A stretch of DNA of 26,214 nt. It comes from Bacteroidales bacterium UBA3630 (GTDB lineage Bacteria > Bacteroidota > Bacteroidia > Bacteroidales > P3). Shown in pieces: positions 1 to 8,486 of this stretch. Below the pieces are notes generated by a model. It was not told the origin of the DNA. It saw only the letters and a list, made by a program, of their open reading frames with translations, and searched no databases. Position 1 is the stretch's first letter. Every line of letters starts with the position of its first letter. Location of the stretch: contig DFLB01000019.1 of the NCBI GenBank assembly GCA_002373995.1, positions 1-26,214 of the forward strand, given 5' to 3'. The position numbers were made by a program, and so were the translations under genes.

Positions 1-8
1 TGTTGGTT

Positions 9-1103
9 TTATTTTTTGTCTATCAATTGTTTCAGTTCTACGTCGTTGGCGAACTTGAATATTTTTTCTTCGCTGGAGCGGCGGCAGACCATGAGAGTAT
101 CGTCGCTTGCGGCGACGATGTAGCCGTCCAAGCCTTCGAGCACGACGGTCTTGCCGGGGTCGTTGGGCAGGGCGACCATGCAATTGCGGGTGTCGTAGGT
201 GAAGACGTTGCCGCCCAGCACCGTGTTGTCGTTCTGGTCGTGGCGGAAGACATCATAGAGCGAGCCCCAGGTCTCCACGTCGCTCCAGCCGAACGATGCG
301 GCCAGCACATACACGCCGTCGGCTTTCTCCATGATGCCGTGGTCGATGCTCACGCTCTCGCACTGCGAGTAGACCTCTTCGAGCGAGGCGTGGTCGGTGC
401 CGGGTGCCGGGTTGAAGAAGGCTTCCCAGAGGGCTGGGAGGTATTTGCGGTAGGCCTCTTGCAGCACCGGCAGTGTCCAGACGAGGAGGCCTGTGTTCCA
501 GAAGAACTCGCCGCTGGCGATGAACTGGCGTGCCATTTCGACGGGAGGCTTCTCGGTGAAGGTGACGACCTCGAAGAGGTTGTCCGGCAGCGTGTTGTTG
601 GCTGCGGAGGACTCGCGGAACTGGATGTATCCGTAGCTGGTGTCGGGGCGTGTGGGTTGTGCGCCGAGGGTGACGATCCAGCGGTGCTCGGTGGCTGTCT
701 GCACCGCCTGTCGCAGGTCGGCGAAGAAGCGTTCCTGGTGGAAGATGGCGTGGTCGGCCGGCGAGACGATGACGGTGGCGTCGGGGTCGCGCCGAGCGAT
801 GACGGCGGCGGCGCAGGCCACGCAGGGCGCTGTGTTGCGTCGCATGGGTTCGCCGATGACCTGCCACTCTGCCAGCCCCGGCACCTGCTGGTGCACGCGA
901 TCCACATAGGCCTCGCCGGTGACGATGACGATATGTTCCAGGGAGCAGAGTTTCTCGAAGCGTTCGACGGTGAGTTTGAGCATCGAGCGTCCCACGCCGG
1001 TGATGTCGATGAACTGCTTGGGGCAATCTGTATTGCTGATGGGCCAGAAGCGGCTTCCCAAGCCCCCAGCCATGATGATGACCCAGAGATGCTTGTCTGT
1101 CAT
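9..1103 (-). CDS. manC: Mannose-1-phosphate guanylyltransferase (GDP-mannose synthesis)
   Basis: Converts mannose-1-phosphate and GTP to GDP-mannose and pyrophosphate in the cytoplasm, supplying mannose and fucose donors for surface glycans. The 364-residue protein opens with the nucleotidyltransferase loop MAGGLGSRFWPIS followed by PKQF. It carries RNTAP, FTEKPP, NTGLLVW, SIDHGIMEK and FGWSDVETW, all hallmarks of the family. No phosphomannose isomerase domain is fused, so this is the short monofunctional form. The open frame extends well upstream of 1103, but that stretch is the shadow of thyA. I chose ATG at 1103 because it begins MTDKHLW directly before the nucleotide-binding loop and overlaps the thyA stop as ATGA, which implies translational coupling. 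The gene ends 8 bases from the window edge, so any downstream partner is unseen. Family assignment is firm; the exact sugar specificity is inferred. Confidence 0.93.
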   Translation of the reverse strand: MTDKHLWVIIMAGGLGSRFWPISNTDCPKQFIDITGVGRSMLKLTVERFEKLCSLEHIVIVTGEAYVDRVHQQVPGLAEWQVIGEPMRRNTAPCVACAAAVIARRDPDATVIVSPADHAIFHQERFFADLRQAVQTATEHRWIVTLGAQPTRPDTSYGYIQFRESSAANNTLPDNLFEVVTFTEKPPVEMARQFIASGEFFWNTGLLVWTLPVLQEAYRKYLPALWEAFFNPAPGTDHASLEEVYSQCESVSIDHGIMEKADGVYVLAASFGWSDVETWGSLYDVFRHDQNDNTVLGGNVFTYDTRNCMVALPNDPGKTVVLEGLDGYIVAASDDTLMVCRRSSEEKIFKFANDVELKQLIDKK

Positions 1104-1894
1104 ACGCTCACCTCCCCTTTGATGTGAGGCCAGGGGTTGTAGTTCTCCAGCGAGAAGTCCTCGTAGCGGAAGGCGAAGAGGTCCTTTACCTCGGGGTTGA
1201 TGCGCATGGTGGGCAGGGGCCGCGGGTCGCGGGAGAGCTGCAGGTGCACCTGGTCGAGGTGGTTGCGGTAGATATGTGCGTCGCCGAAGGTGTGGACGAA
1301 GTCGCCGGGCTCCAGTCCGCACACTTGCGCCACCATCATGGTCAGCAGCGCATAGCTGGCTATGTTGAACGGCACGCCGAGGAATATGTCGGCGCTGCGC
1401 TGGTAGAGCTGGCAGCTGAGCTTGCCGCCGTCCACGTAGAACTGGAAGAGGCAGTGGCAAGGGGGGAGGGCCATGTCTTCGATCTCGGCGGGGTTCCAGG
1501 CCGTCACCATCAGGCGGCGGCTGTAGGGGTTGGTCTTGATCTGGTTGACCACGTTGGCGATTTGGTCTATGGTGCCGCCGCGGCCGTCGGGCCAGGAGCG
1601 CCACTGGCTGCCGTAGACGGGGCCGAGGTTGCCGTCGGCGTCGGCCCACTCGTCCCAGATGGAGACGCCGTTGTCTTTGAGGTATTTGATGTTGGTGTCG
1701 CCACGGAGGAACCAGAGGAGTTCGTGGATGATGGAGCGCAGGTGCAGCTTCTTGGTGGTGAGGCATGGGAAGCCGTCGGCCAGGTGGAAGCGCATCTGGT
1801 AGCCGAAGACGCCGACGGTGCCGGTGCCGGTGCGGTCCTGGCGCTCGGTGCCGTGGTCGAGCACATATTGCAGAAGGTCAAGATATTGTCTCAT
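1100..1894 (-). CDS. thyA: Thymidylate synthase
   Basis: Methylates dUMP to dTMP using 5,10-methylenetetrahydrofolate, the de novo source of thymidylate. The 264-residue length equals that of the classical E. coli enzyme. Visible hallmarks are the N-terminal RTGTGTVGVFG, the catalytic-cysteine segment LPPCHCLFQFYV, the following RSADIFLGVPFN and the C-terminal PWPHIKGEVSV. The start ATG at 1894 gives MRQYLDLLQYVL, the usual N-terminus. The gene heads a minus-strand pair with manC (4-nt ATGA overlap). No folA is seen next to it; manC occupies the downstream position. The start codon lies within a perfect inverted repeat, and a 31-nt block shared with the mrdA upstream region ends just before it. 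Both are listed separately. Confidence 0.97.
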   Translation of the reverse strand: MRQYLDLLQYVLDHGTERQDRTGTGTVGVFGYQMRFHLADGFPCLTTKKLHLRSIIHELLWFLRGDTNIKYLKDNGVSIWDEWADADGNLGPVYGSQWRSWPDGRGGTIDQIANVVNQIKTNPYSRRLMVTAWNPAEIEDMALPPCHCLFQFYVDGGKLSCQLYQRSADIFLGVPFNIASYALLTMMVAQVCGLEPGDFVHTFGDAHIYRNHLDQVHLQLSRDPRPLPTMRINPEVKDLFAFRYEDFSLENYNPWPHIKGEVSV

Positions 1895-1910
1895 ATTCTA
1901 AGAGACAATA
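1884..1910 (-). promoter_or_regulatory. Inverted repeat straddling the thyA start codon
   Basis: A perfect 9-bp inverted repeat (TATTGTCTC at 1884-1892, GAGACAATA at 1902-1910) is separated by 9 nt. In the thyA mRNA the AUG sits at the junction of loop and 3' arm, so the hairpin would partly cover the start codon. It could control translation or be a DNA operator. No T-run follows, so it is not a terminator. The repeat is seen directly; the function is inference. Confidence 0.4.
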
Positions 1911-1936
1911 ACGACGGGGAAGGGGAAATATTGTGC
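1906..1936 (-). promoter_or_regulatory. 31-nt upstream block of thyA, shared with mrdA
   Basis: Read on the minus strand this is GCACAATATTTC, 9 variable nt, then GTCGTTATTG. The same ungapped arrangement, GCACAATATTTC-N9-GTCGTTAATG, lies at 14304-14334 before mrdA. The block ends 11 nt before the thyA ATG. It does not match the usual Bacteroidetes TAnnTTTG element. It may be an alternative promoter, a protein-binding site or a dispersed repeat. Confidence 0.35.
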
Positions 1937-1960
1937 GGGGCGGAAAAAAAGATGGGGGTA

Positions 1961-1997
1961 GGTTGATAAGTTGATAGGTTGATAAGTTGATAGGTTG
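1961..1997. repeat. 8/16-bp mini tandem repeat
   Basis: GGTTGATAAGTTGATA occurs twice in tandem (1961-1976, 1977-1992) followed by GGTTG. Each 16-bp unit is itself two near-identical 8-mers (R-GTTGATA). It lies in the divergent spacer between thyA and the T9SS cargo gene and codes for nothing evident. Short arrays like this can vary in copy number by replication slippage. Confidence 0.85.
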
Positions 1998-2008
1998 GGG
2001 GTGGTTGG

Positions 2009-2063
2009 TGGTCCGGGGGTGGTCCGTTGGTGGTCCGGGGATGGTCCGGGGATGGTCCGGGGA
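2009..2063. repeat. 11-bp tandem array, TGGTCCG family (copy A)
   Basis: Five consecutive 11-bp units begin at 2009, 2020, 2031, 2042 and 2053. Each starts TGGTCCG and ends with four G-rich variable bases (GGGG, TTGG, GGGA three times). The same unit forms arrays at 14157-14211 and 18912-18955. The period is not a multiple of three, so this is not a coding repeat. G-rich, non-repetitive sequence continues to about 2105. Confidence 0.9.
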
Positions 2064-2146
2064 AGGGCGGACGAAGGGCGGGGAGGGGGCGGGGAGGGGG
2101 TGGGGTTTCGATGGGGGGCTGTCTGTGTTAAAAAAAACAGATTTTT

Positions 2147-2176
2147 TTTGCCGGATTGAAAAAATGTGTATATTTG
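2147..2176 (+). promoter_or_regulatory. Bacteroidetes-type promoter of the T9SS cargo gene
   Basis: TTTG at 2147-2150, an 18-nt spacer, and a perfect -7 element TATATTTG at 2169-2176 match the primary-sigma consensus of Bacteroidetes (TTTG-N18/19-TAnnTTTG). Transcription should start near 2183, leaving a leader of about 100 nt before the ATG at 2282. The leader contains a small GTGTT/AACAC hairpin near 2228-2243. Confidence 0.75.
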
Positions 2177-2281
2177 CAGTTGGCAAAGCGGAGTGGGGTA
2201 TTGGTGGAAGTGTTTGTGAGCGAGAGTGTTGTAAGGAACACACGATAGCAAAACATATTATTAACCAAAACACACACAATT

Positions 2282-5200
2282 ATGAAGAAAATGTTACGCA
2301 ATTTGTTGCTGACGGCATTGTTAGCGGTGCCGTGGGCTACGCAGGCGCAGATCACCCAACTGCCTGACACGACGGGCTTTGAAGGGAGCGATCTGCAAGG
2401 CTGGACGATGAACAACTGCCATACGAGTACGGGTCTCAGCAGTTCGTCGCCCTACAGCGGGAGTGGCCATTTCCGTTTCTATTACACGACTAACATCCCG
2501 CAGTATCTCATCTCGCCGCGCATCGAGAACCAGAGCGGCGCGATGAATGTCTCGTTCTGGTATTGTCGTAGTTCGTCATCCTATACGGAGACGTTCCAGG
2601 TGGGGTGGTCTTCGACCGATTCGCTGCCGGCGAGTTTCACCTGGGCTCCCGAGGTGACGGTGCTGAACACCAGCTATGAGCAGTATGAGGTGACGGTGCC
2701 GGAGGGCACGCAGTTTGTCAGCATCCGCTGCAATTCGAACGACCAGTTTTACCTCTACATTGATGAGATAGTCATTGCGGAACCGCCGACGTGCTTCAGG
2801 CCCACGGAGTTGACCTTCGACACGGCTACGACGACGAGCGTCACGATGAGTTGGACGGCTGCGGGCGAGGAGACGGCATGGGACATCATGATTGGCGACA
2901 GCCTGATAGAGGGCGTGAGCACCAATCCGTACACGATAGAGAACCTCAATCCGTCGTCGGTCTATGCAGTGAAGGTGCGTGCCAACTGCGGCGCCGACGA
3001 TGTGAGCGCCTGGTCGGCCGAAGTGCAGGCCGTCACCGAGTGCGACGCCATCACGACGCTGCCGTGGACATGCAACTTCGAGAGTGCCACGGCTGGCGAG
3101 ATGCCCCTCTGCTGGAGCCGCCCCAATGCGTTCCATTACTACTATGAATGGAACAATGAACACTATTACTATCCCTACGTCTACAACAGCTCCTACAGCG
3201 GTTTCCCGAGCGGTGCGCAGGGACTGTATTTCTATGCTGAAGACTACGCCGACTACGACGAGCTGGGCTACAACTACAGTATGGCTGTCACGCCCAAGTT
3301 CGAGCATGACCCCGCCGACCTGCACGTCAAGTTCATGGCGCGCCTGAGCTTAGACGAGGGCTGCTGGTTTGAGGCCGGCGTGATGACCGACAAGAGCGAC
3401 ACCTCGACCTTCATCCCGTTGATCCATATCGCCGGCGGCGATGATGTGCCGACAGGCTTCAACGAGTACAACTTCTACACGGGCGACTTGGAGCTCGACG
3501 ACACGATTACGGGAGTCTACGTGGGCTTCCGCGTGTATATGTCAGGCGACGACTACTATGGATACCAGTATATCGACGACGTGACGGTGCAGTCGTTGCC
3601 GCAGTGCCGTGTGCCGCAGGGCGGCACGGTGGACAGCGTGAGCTACGACGCCGTGAGCCTGACGTGGACGACGACCCTCGAGGCAGACAGCTACGACGTG
3701 GTGCTGAAACGCTTTGTCTACGACAGTGCCCGCAGTACCTACGACACCATCGTGACGCACTATGAGGCCATGGAACTCGAACTGGCCATCGGCAACCTGC
3801 TGCCTGGCACCTACTATGAGGCCTATGTTGCCGCCATCTGCAGCGGCGACACGACAGACTACCGTTTCATTGACGGCTTCTACACGCAGCTGCGCTGCTA
3901 CAGCGTGGTGAATGTGAATGTGCCTGCGCTTACCGCCAACGCCGCGAGCCTGACGTGGAGCTTCCAGGAAGGGCTTGGCATAGCTCCCGAGGGCATCGTG
4001 CTGAGCCTGATGGATATGACAGACAGCACAGTGGTGCTGCCGGCGACGCTGGTCACTGCCAACCTGTATACCTTCACGGGCCTGACCACAGGCCATGAAT
4101 ACCGCGCCACGCTGAGCACGGTGTGCGGCGAGGGCAACAGCGACACTGCCGAGGCCGCCACGAAGACCTTTGTGCCCATGACGCCGCCCTGCGCGGAGCT
4201 CGACTCGCCTGACGGCACGACCACCTATGTGCCGTTCTTTGGCAACTGGAAGTATGGTTTCAGCGAGAGCCTCTACGACGCTGCGCTGCTCGACGGTATA
4301 GACACTGTGCGCGCCATTGCGTGGGAGGTCGTTTCAACGCCTTATCAATACCCTGACCGTCCGGTGGACATCTACATGGGCTACACGAATCTGACCGCGC
4401 TGTCAGCGACGAACAATGTCAACGTGGCCACGCTGACGAAGGTGGCCGACTCGGCGATTGTCAACGTCGGCACCGCCGGCTGGACGAGCGTGCAGTTGCA
4501 GACCCCCTTTGCGCCGGAGGACACGACGGGAGTGCGCTTGGTCATCGCTGTGGTCAACCGTACAGGCAACTACAGCAACTTTACTTGGGGCGCCACGAAT
4601 CAGGCTACGGGCAGCAGCGTGTACTGGTACAGAGACAGCGCCCCTTACGATGTCACCAATACCAGCGGCTTTGGCACTGGCTACGCGACGTCCTATGTGC
4701 CTGACATCCGACTGCTGGGCGACTGCGGCAGCGAGGGCTGCGCGGCCCCGAGCGTGATGCTGGCCGATGCCACGACGAGCAGCGTCAGCATAGCCTGGCT
4801 GCCCGGCGGCGCTGAGACGAGCTGGAACGTGGACTACCGCGTGGACGGCGACAGCGCGTGGACGTCGTTTGCCACGGGCCTGACTGTGGCCAACGCCACC
4901 GTTACCGGCTTGCAGGCCGGCACGAGCTACAACTTCCGCGTTGTGGCGCTCTGCACCGACGGCGGCACGCCTGCCGCCACCATTACCGGTGCCACGGAGT
5001 GTGCCACGATCGGTGTGCCCTATGCAGCCGACTTCACCGTCAACGGCAACCGGTTGCCCAACTGCTGGAGCTACAGCTACAATAGCCTCTACTTCAACAG
5101 CACCACACATGCGCTGGAGGTGGCTGGCAACAACAAGCTGATCTCGCCCGAGATCGATGCCAGCGTCAACGTCAACCAGATGCAGGTGCGCATCCTGAGC

Positions 5201-8137
5201 CACGGCTACGAGTACAGCAACAGCAACCTGTATCGCGTGGGTGTGTGCGATGCCGACGGCAGCAACGTCACCTGGGTGAACACTGCTGTGCCGACCACGA
5301 TACCTACCTATGACAATACGACTTATGAATACGACTACACGCCGATGGAGAGTGTGGTGTACCTGAACAGCTACACCGGCAGCGGCCGCCACATCGTCAT
5401 CTCGAACAACAGCGGCAGCTATGTGTATGTGATGAATGTGAGCCTTGAGCCCATCGACGCGTGCCTGCCGATACTGAGCGGCGTGACGGTGGTGGACACC
5501 TTGGCCACAGCCACGAGCGCCACGCTGAAGTGGAGCCACGAAGCCAACAACTTTGAGTTGCAGTACCGCGTGCAGGGCGACACGGGTGCCTGGACGAGAC
5601 GCCTGTATACCGACGACAGCGTGACGGTGACCGGCTTGGCCGCCCACACGCAGTATGAAGGCCGTGTGCGTGCTTTCTGCACCGACACCGACACGAGCGC
5701 ATGGACCGCGACGTTCCTCTTTGCCACGGCGTGCACGCCGTTTGATGTGCCCTTCACGGAGACCTTTGCCCATGGCATACCGCTGTGCTGGAACACGGTG
5801 CACACCGGCAGCAGCAGCAGCGTATATCCCTGGCAGGCTGGTGGCGGCGACTACCTTATGTCAGTCATCTATAGCTCTGCTGCCGGCAACGACTGGCTGA
5901 TCACGCCAGCCATCACCATTCCGGCGAACACCGACTCGCTGTACCTCATTTTGGACATGGCGTCTATGGATTATTATGGCTACGGCACTGCGGTGACCAA
6001 CTACGAGGTGCGTGTGTCGACGACGACGAACGATACCGCCGCCTTCAGCACGGTGCTGCTCAACGACAGCACGAACAGCGACGGCTACCTGTTCACCCGC
6101 CGCATAGCCCTCGACAGCTTTGCCAACCAGACGGTCTACTTTGCCATCCGTCACCGCGGCAGCAATTATGCGGCCCTGGCTCTTGACGAGGTAGAGGTGC
6201 GGACGACGCTGGCGCCGCTGTACTACCTGACGGGCCGCGGCATGGTGTACACGGGCGATGCGAACAACTATCGCGCGGTGCGCGAAGAGGGCGTGACGAA
6301 CGGCATGACGCTGACCTGGACCTCGACGATGGCTGCCGCCGGGCAGGCCACGATGACGGGTGCCAACACAGACTCGATGACCATCGTATACAATGCGGCC
6401 GGTGTGGACACGCTGACCTTCATAGCCCACAACGCCTACGGCGACGATACGAGCCGCGGCGTGGTGCGGGTGATGAGCGTTTCGCCGGTGACCAGCTATC
6501 CGTATGCCACGGGCTTTGAGGCTACCGACACGGACAACGGCGAGTGGATACTGAGCAACGGCTACAACGGCTGGTATATCGACACCGCGGCCCACAACGG
6601 AGGAGCCCAGGCTCTGTACATCAGCGAGAACAGCACAGCATCCAGCAACACCTATAATGTAGACTCGACCAGCATTTCGTATGCCGTCCGCGCCTTCAGC
6701 ATGGCTGCCGGCGACTACACCATCAGCTATGACTATCGCGTCGCAGGCGAGGGTGGTTACAGCAATTATGACTACCTGCGTGTATGGTTGGCCAAGGGCG
6801 ACGCCGGCTTTGTGGCCGACGCAGCTCCCGGCGGAGTGCAATACGGTCTGGATACGGTGACACCGGAGGGTTGGTTCGACCTGGCACCCGCCGGCGGTGC
6901 CCTTAATAATGTGACCGACTGGCAGAGCGGCAGCAAGGATGTGACCATCGAGACTGCCGGCCGCTACTTCTTGGTCTTCATGTGGAGGAACGACCTCAGC
7001 ATGGGCGACCAGCCGCCAGCGGCTATCGACAACGTGAGCGTGAGCTTCGAGGGCGCGGAGGTCAGCTGCCCGCTGCCTGCCATCACGTCGGTTGACGCTG
7101 AGGAGACGACGGCCACGGTCACGGTGAGCATGGACGAAGAGGTGGAGAGCGCGACGCTTGAGATGGTGATTACGGATCAGGCTTGGAGCGACTCGTTGGC
7201 AGCCACGCTGACGGCGGTCCAGATGAGCTATCCGACGGTGACGACGCACACCTTCAGCGGCCTCACTGCCTCGACTGGCTATGTGGTTGCGGTGCGCAAC
7301 GTATGTGCCGGCGGCCTCTACAGCGACTGGATGACGCAGGGCTTCACCACTGCCGACCATCCGTGCATGATGCCTGAGGGAGTTACCATCAGCGGATTGA
7401 CTCTCGACGGCGGCACAATCAGCTGGACGGCTGGCGAGGAAGGCCAGAGCGCCTTCGAGGTGCGCCTGAGCAACACGACCTATGACAGCATCTATGCGGT
7501 TGAAGGTACGAGCTTGACGATCAGCGGGCTGTATGCCGGCGTGGAGTACGCTGTGACGGTGCGTGCCGTGTGCGGCGAGAACAACTACAGCGAGTGGACA
7601 GAAGCCATTGTGCTGACGCCGAGCGAGTGTGCGCGTCCGGAGGGCGTTACGGCCACGGCTGACGGCCGCGAGGTGACGGTGAGCTGGCAGGGCACGGGCG
7701 CGGAGCGCTACCGCGTGACCTACTTTGACGAGTTCAGCGCCATTGCCGATGCGACGACGGTGGACGTGGAAGGCACGAGTACCACCGTGACGGTGCCCGA
7801 GGGCGGCATGAACTATTCGTTCTACGTGCAGGCCTACTGCAGCGGCGCGCTGTCGACGTATAGCGATCCTGCCACGGTGAGCATCGTCGGCATCAATGTT
7901 GCAGAAGGCAGTAACATCAGTCTGTACCCGAACCCTGCGAGCACTACGGTGACGGTGGAGGGCATAGAGGGTCAGGCGACGGTGACGATGGTTGACCTGA
8001 ACGGCCGCGAGACTGGCAAGTGGAGTGTGAATGGCGGCGCGATGACCATCAACGTGAACGGCCTGGCAAAGGGTACGTACTTTGTGCGCATCGTCAGCGA
8101 GAAGAGCACGGCAGTGCGGAAGCTCGTTGTGAGATAA
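2282..8137 (+). CDS. Giant secreted fibronectin-III / jelly-roll protein with T9SS type A sorting domain
   Basis: A 1951-residue surface or secreted protein. Residues 1-23 form a signal peptide (MKKMLRNLLL...ATQAQ). The mature part alternates jelly-roll-like domains (patterns such as GFEG..L.GW and LPLCW, resembling cleaved-adhesin/MAM folds) with fibronectin III modules. The FN3-type modules begin at conserved cysteines near residues 171, 442, 539, 820, 1061, 1596, 1695 and 1783, and most also end with a Cys, suggesting one disulfide per module. An Ig/PKD-like stretch lies around residues 1310-1400. Residues from about 1873 to the end are a T9SS type A sorting domain: LYPNPA at 1881, a DLNGRE turn, then GLAKGTYFVRIVSEKSTAVRKLVVR-like strands split by the usual KLVV ending. 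It should cross the outer membrane by the type IX system and lose this tail. No catalytic motif was found, so adhesin or matrix protein is inferred. It has its own promoter and terminator. Confidence 0.93.
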   Translation: MKKMLRNLLLTALLAVPWATQAQITQLPDTTGFEGSDLQGWTMNNCHTSTGLSSSSPYSGSGHFRFYYTTNIPQYLISPRIENQSGAMNVSFWYCRSSSSYTETFQVGWSSTDSLPASFTWAPEVTVLNTSYEQYEVTVPEGTQFVSIRCNSNDQFYLYIDEIVIAEPPTCFRPTELTFDTATTTSVTMSWTAAGEETAWDIMIGDSLIEGVSTNPYTIENLNPSSVYAVKVRANCGADDVSAWSAEVQAVTECDAITTLPWTCNFESATAGEMPLCWSRPNAFHYYYEWNNEHYYYPYVYNSSYSGFPSGAQGLYFYAEDYADYDELGYNYSMAVTPKFEHDPADLHVKFMARLSLDEGCWFEAGVMTDKSDTSTFIPLIHIAGGDDVPTGFNEYNFYTGDLELDDTITGVYVGFRVYMSGDDYYGYQYIDDVTVQSLPQCRVPQGGTVDSVSYDAVSLTWTTTLEADSYDVVLKRFVYDSARSTYDTIVTHYEAMELELAIGNLLPGTYYEAYVAAICSGDTTDYRFIDGFYTQLRCYSVVNVNVPALTANAASLTWSFQEGLGIAPEGIVLSLMDMTDSTVVLPATLVTANLYTFTGLTTGHEYRATLSTVCGEGNSDTAEAATKTFVPMTPPCAELDSPDGTTTYVPFFGNWKYGFSESLYDAALLDGIDTVRAIAWEVVSTPYQYPDRPVDIYMGYTNLTALSATNNVNVATLTKVADSAIVNVGTAGWTSVQLQTPFAPEDTTGVRLVIAVVNRTGNYSNFTWGATNQATGSSVYWYRDSAPYDVTNTSGFGTGYATSYVPDIRLLGDCGSEGCAAPSVMLADATTSSVSIAWLPGGAETSWNVDYRVDGDSAWTSFATGLTVANATVTGLQAGTSYNFRVVALCTDGGTPAATITGATECATIGVPYAADFTVNGNRLPNCWSYSYNSLYFNSTTHALEVAGNNKLISPEIDASVNVNQMQVRILSHGYEYSNSNLYRVGVCDADGSNVTWVNTAVPTTIPTYDNTTYEYDYTPMESVVYLNSYTGSGRHIVISNNSGSYVYVMNVSLEPIDACLPILSGVTVVDTLATATSATLKWSHEANNFELQYRVQGDTGAWTRRLYTDDSVTVTGLAAHTQYEGRVRAFCTDTDTSAWTATFLFATACTPFDVPFTETFAHGIPLCWNTVHTGSSSSVYPWQAGGGDYLMSVIYSSAAGNDWLITPAITIPANTDSLYLILDMASMDYYGYGTAVTNYEVRVSTTTNDTAAFSTVLLNDSTNSDGYLFTRRIALDSFANQTVYFAIRHRGSNYAALALDEVEVRTTLAPLYYLTGRGMVYTGDANNYRAVREEGVTNGMTLTWTSTMAAAGQATMTGANTDSMTIVYNAAGVDTLTFIAHNAYGDDTSRGVVRVMSVSPVTSYPYATGFEATDTDNGEWILSNGYNGWYIDTAAHNGGAQALYISENSTASSNTYNVDSTSISYAVRAFSMAAGDYTISYDYRVAGEGGYSNYDYLRVWLAKGDAGFVADAAPGGVQYGLDTVTPEGWFDLAPAGGALNNVTDWQSGSKDVTIETAGRYFLVFMWRNDLSMGDQPPAAIDNVSVSFEGAEVSCPLPAITSVDAEETTATVTVSMDEEVESATLEMVITDQAWSDSLAATLTAVQMSYPTVTTHTFSGLTASTGYVVAVRNVCAGGLYSDWMTQGFTTADHPCMMPEGVTISGLTLDGGTISWTAGEEGQSAFEVRLSNTTYDSIYAVEGTSLTISGLYAGVEYAVTVRAVCGENNYSEWTEAIVLTPSECARPEGVTATADGREVTVSWQGTGAERYRVTYFDEFSAIADATTVDVEGTSTTVTVPEGGMNYSFYVQAYCSGALSTYSDPATVSIVGINVAEGSNISLYPNPASTTVTVEGIEGQATVTMVDLNGRETGKWSVNGGAMTINVNGLAKGTYFVRIVSEKSTAVRKLVVR

Positions 8138-8174
8138 CGAACGGTAGCGCCTGAGGGCGCGATGATACTATAGA

Positions 8175-8211
8175 GAGGGCCGCACCGGTGAGGTGCGGCC
8201 CTCGGTTTTTT
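8175..8211 (+). terminator. Intrinsic terminator of the T9SS cargo gene
   Basis: A perfect 12-bp GC-rich stem (8175-8186 with 8192-8203) encloses the 5-nt loop GGTGA and is followed by GG and six T residues (8206-8211). It lies 37 nt after the stop codon. A smaller GCGCC/GGCGC hairpin precedes it at 8147-8160. Confidence 0.92.
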
Positions 8212-8247
8212 ATGGGGTTAATGGGGTTTATGGGTCTAATGGGTGTT
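8212..8247. repeat. 9-bp tandem repeat after the terminator
   Basis: Four consecutive 9-bp units follow the terminator T-run: ATGGGGTTA, ATGGGGTTT, ATGGGTCTA, ATGGGTGTT. No gene is read through this region. It is followed within 13 nt by a second array with an 11-bp unit. Confidence 0.75.
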
Positions 8248-8260
8248 TTGTTGCCTATGT

Positions 8261-8326
8261 TATGCTTAGGTTGTGCTTAGGATATGCTTAGGATATGCTT
8301 AGGATGAGCTTAGGATGAGCTTAGGA
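8261..8326. repeat. 11-bp tandem array, TATGCTTAGGA unit
   Basis: Six exact-length 11-bp units: TATGCTTAGGT, TGTGCTTAGGA, TATGCTTAGGA twice, TGAGCTTAGGA twice. The core GCTTAGG is invariant. The unit differs from the TGGTCCG arrays but has the same period, close to one DNA helical turn. It lies between the cargo-gene terminator and the promoter of the phosphate transporter. The remaining 8327-8444 is G-rich and shows no gene. Confidence 0.9.
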
Positions 8327-8451
8327 TGGGGGGAGGGTGAGTGTTTGTGCTTTTGGCACAGAGGGGTTGCGGGGGAGGGGACGGATGCTGGAAGCGGAGC
8401 GGGAGATGGAAACTTAACAAAAACGTAACAATTCAGATGGAAGATTGTTTG

Positions 8452-8459
8452 TACTTTTG
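8452..8459 (+). promoter_or_regulatory. Promoter -7 element of the Na/Pi symporter gene
   Basis: TACTTTTG followed by CA fits TAnnTTTG. The -33 region near 8430 (around AACAATTC) is a poor match to TTTG. A start of transcription near 8466 leaves a leader of about 20 nt and argues for translation from ATG 8487 instead of the in-frame TTG at 8445, which would lie upstream of the promoter. Confidence 0.55.
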
Positions 8460-8486
8460 CAGCGTCAAAAGAAAACGCTACATCTA

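Noticed and set aside
1104..1766. Upstream extension of manC to give a 585-residue protein
   Set aside because: The extension lies entirely inside thyA in another frame; the catalytic loop begins right after ATG 1103.
2009..2063. Possible CRISPR array
   Set aside because: The unit is 11 bp with no spacers and no cas genes nearby; it is a simple tandem repeat.
1878..2279. Minus-strand frames rich in Pro, Thr and Ser across the thyA-cargo spacer
   Set aside because: They are translations of the GGTTGATA and TGGTCCG repeats, without a ribosome-binding site or similarity to any known protein.
5861..7360. 499-codon minus-strand open frame within the T9SS cargo gene
   Set aside because: Composition-driven shadow (His/Val/Arg-rich translation); the plus frame has continuous FN3 and sorting-domain homology.
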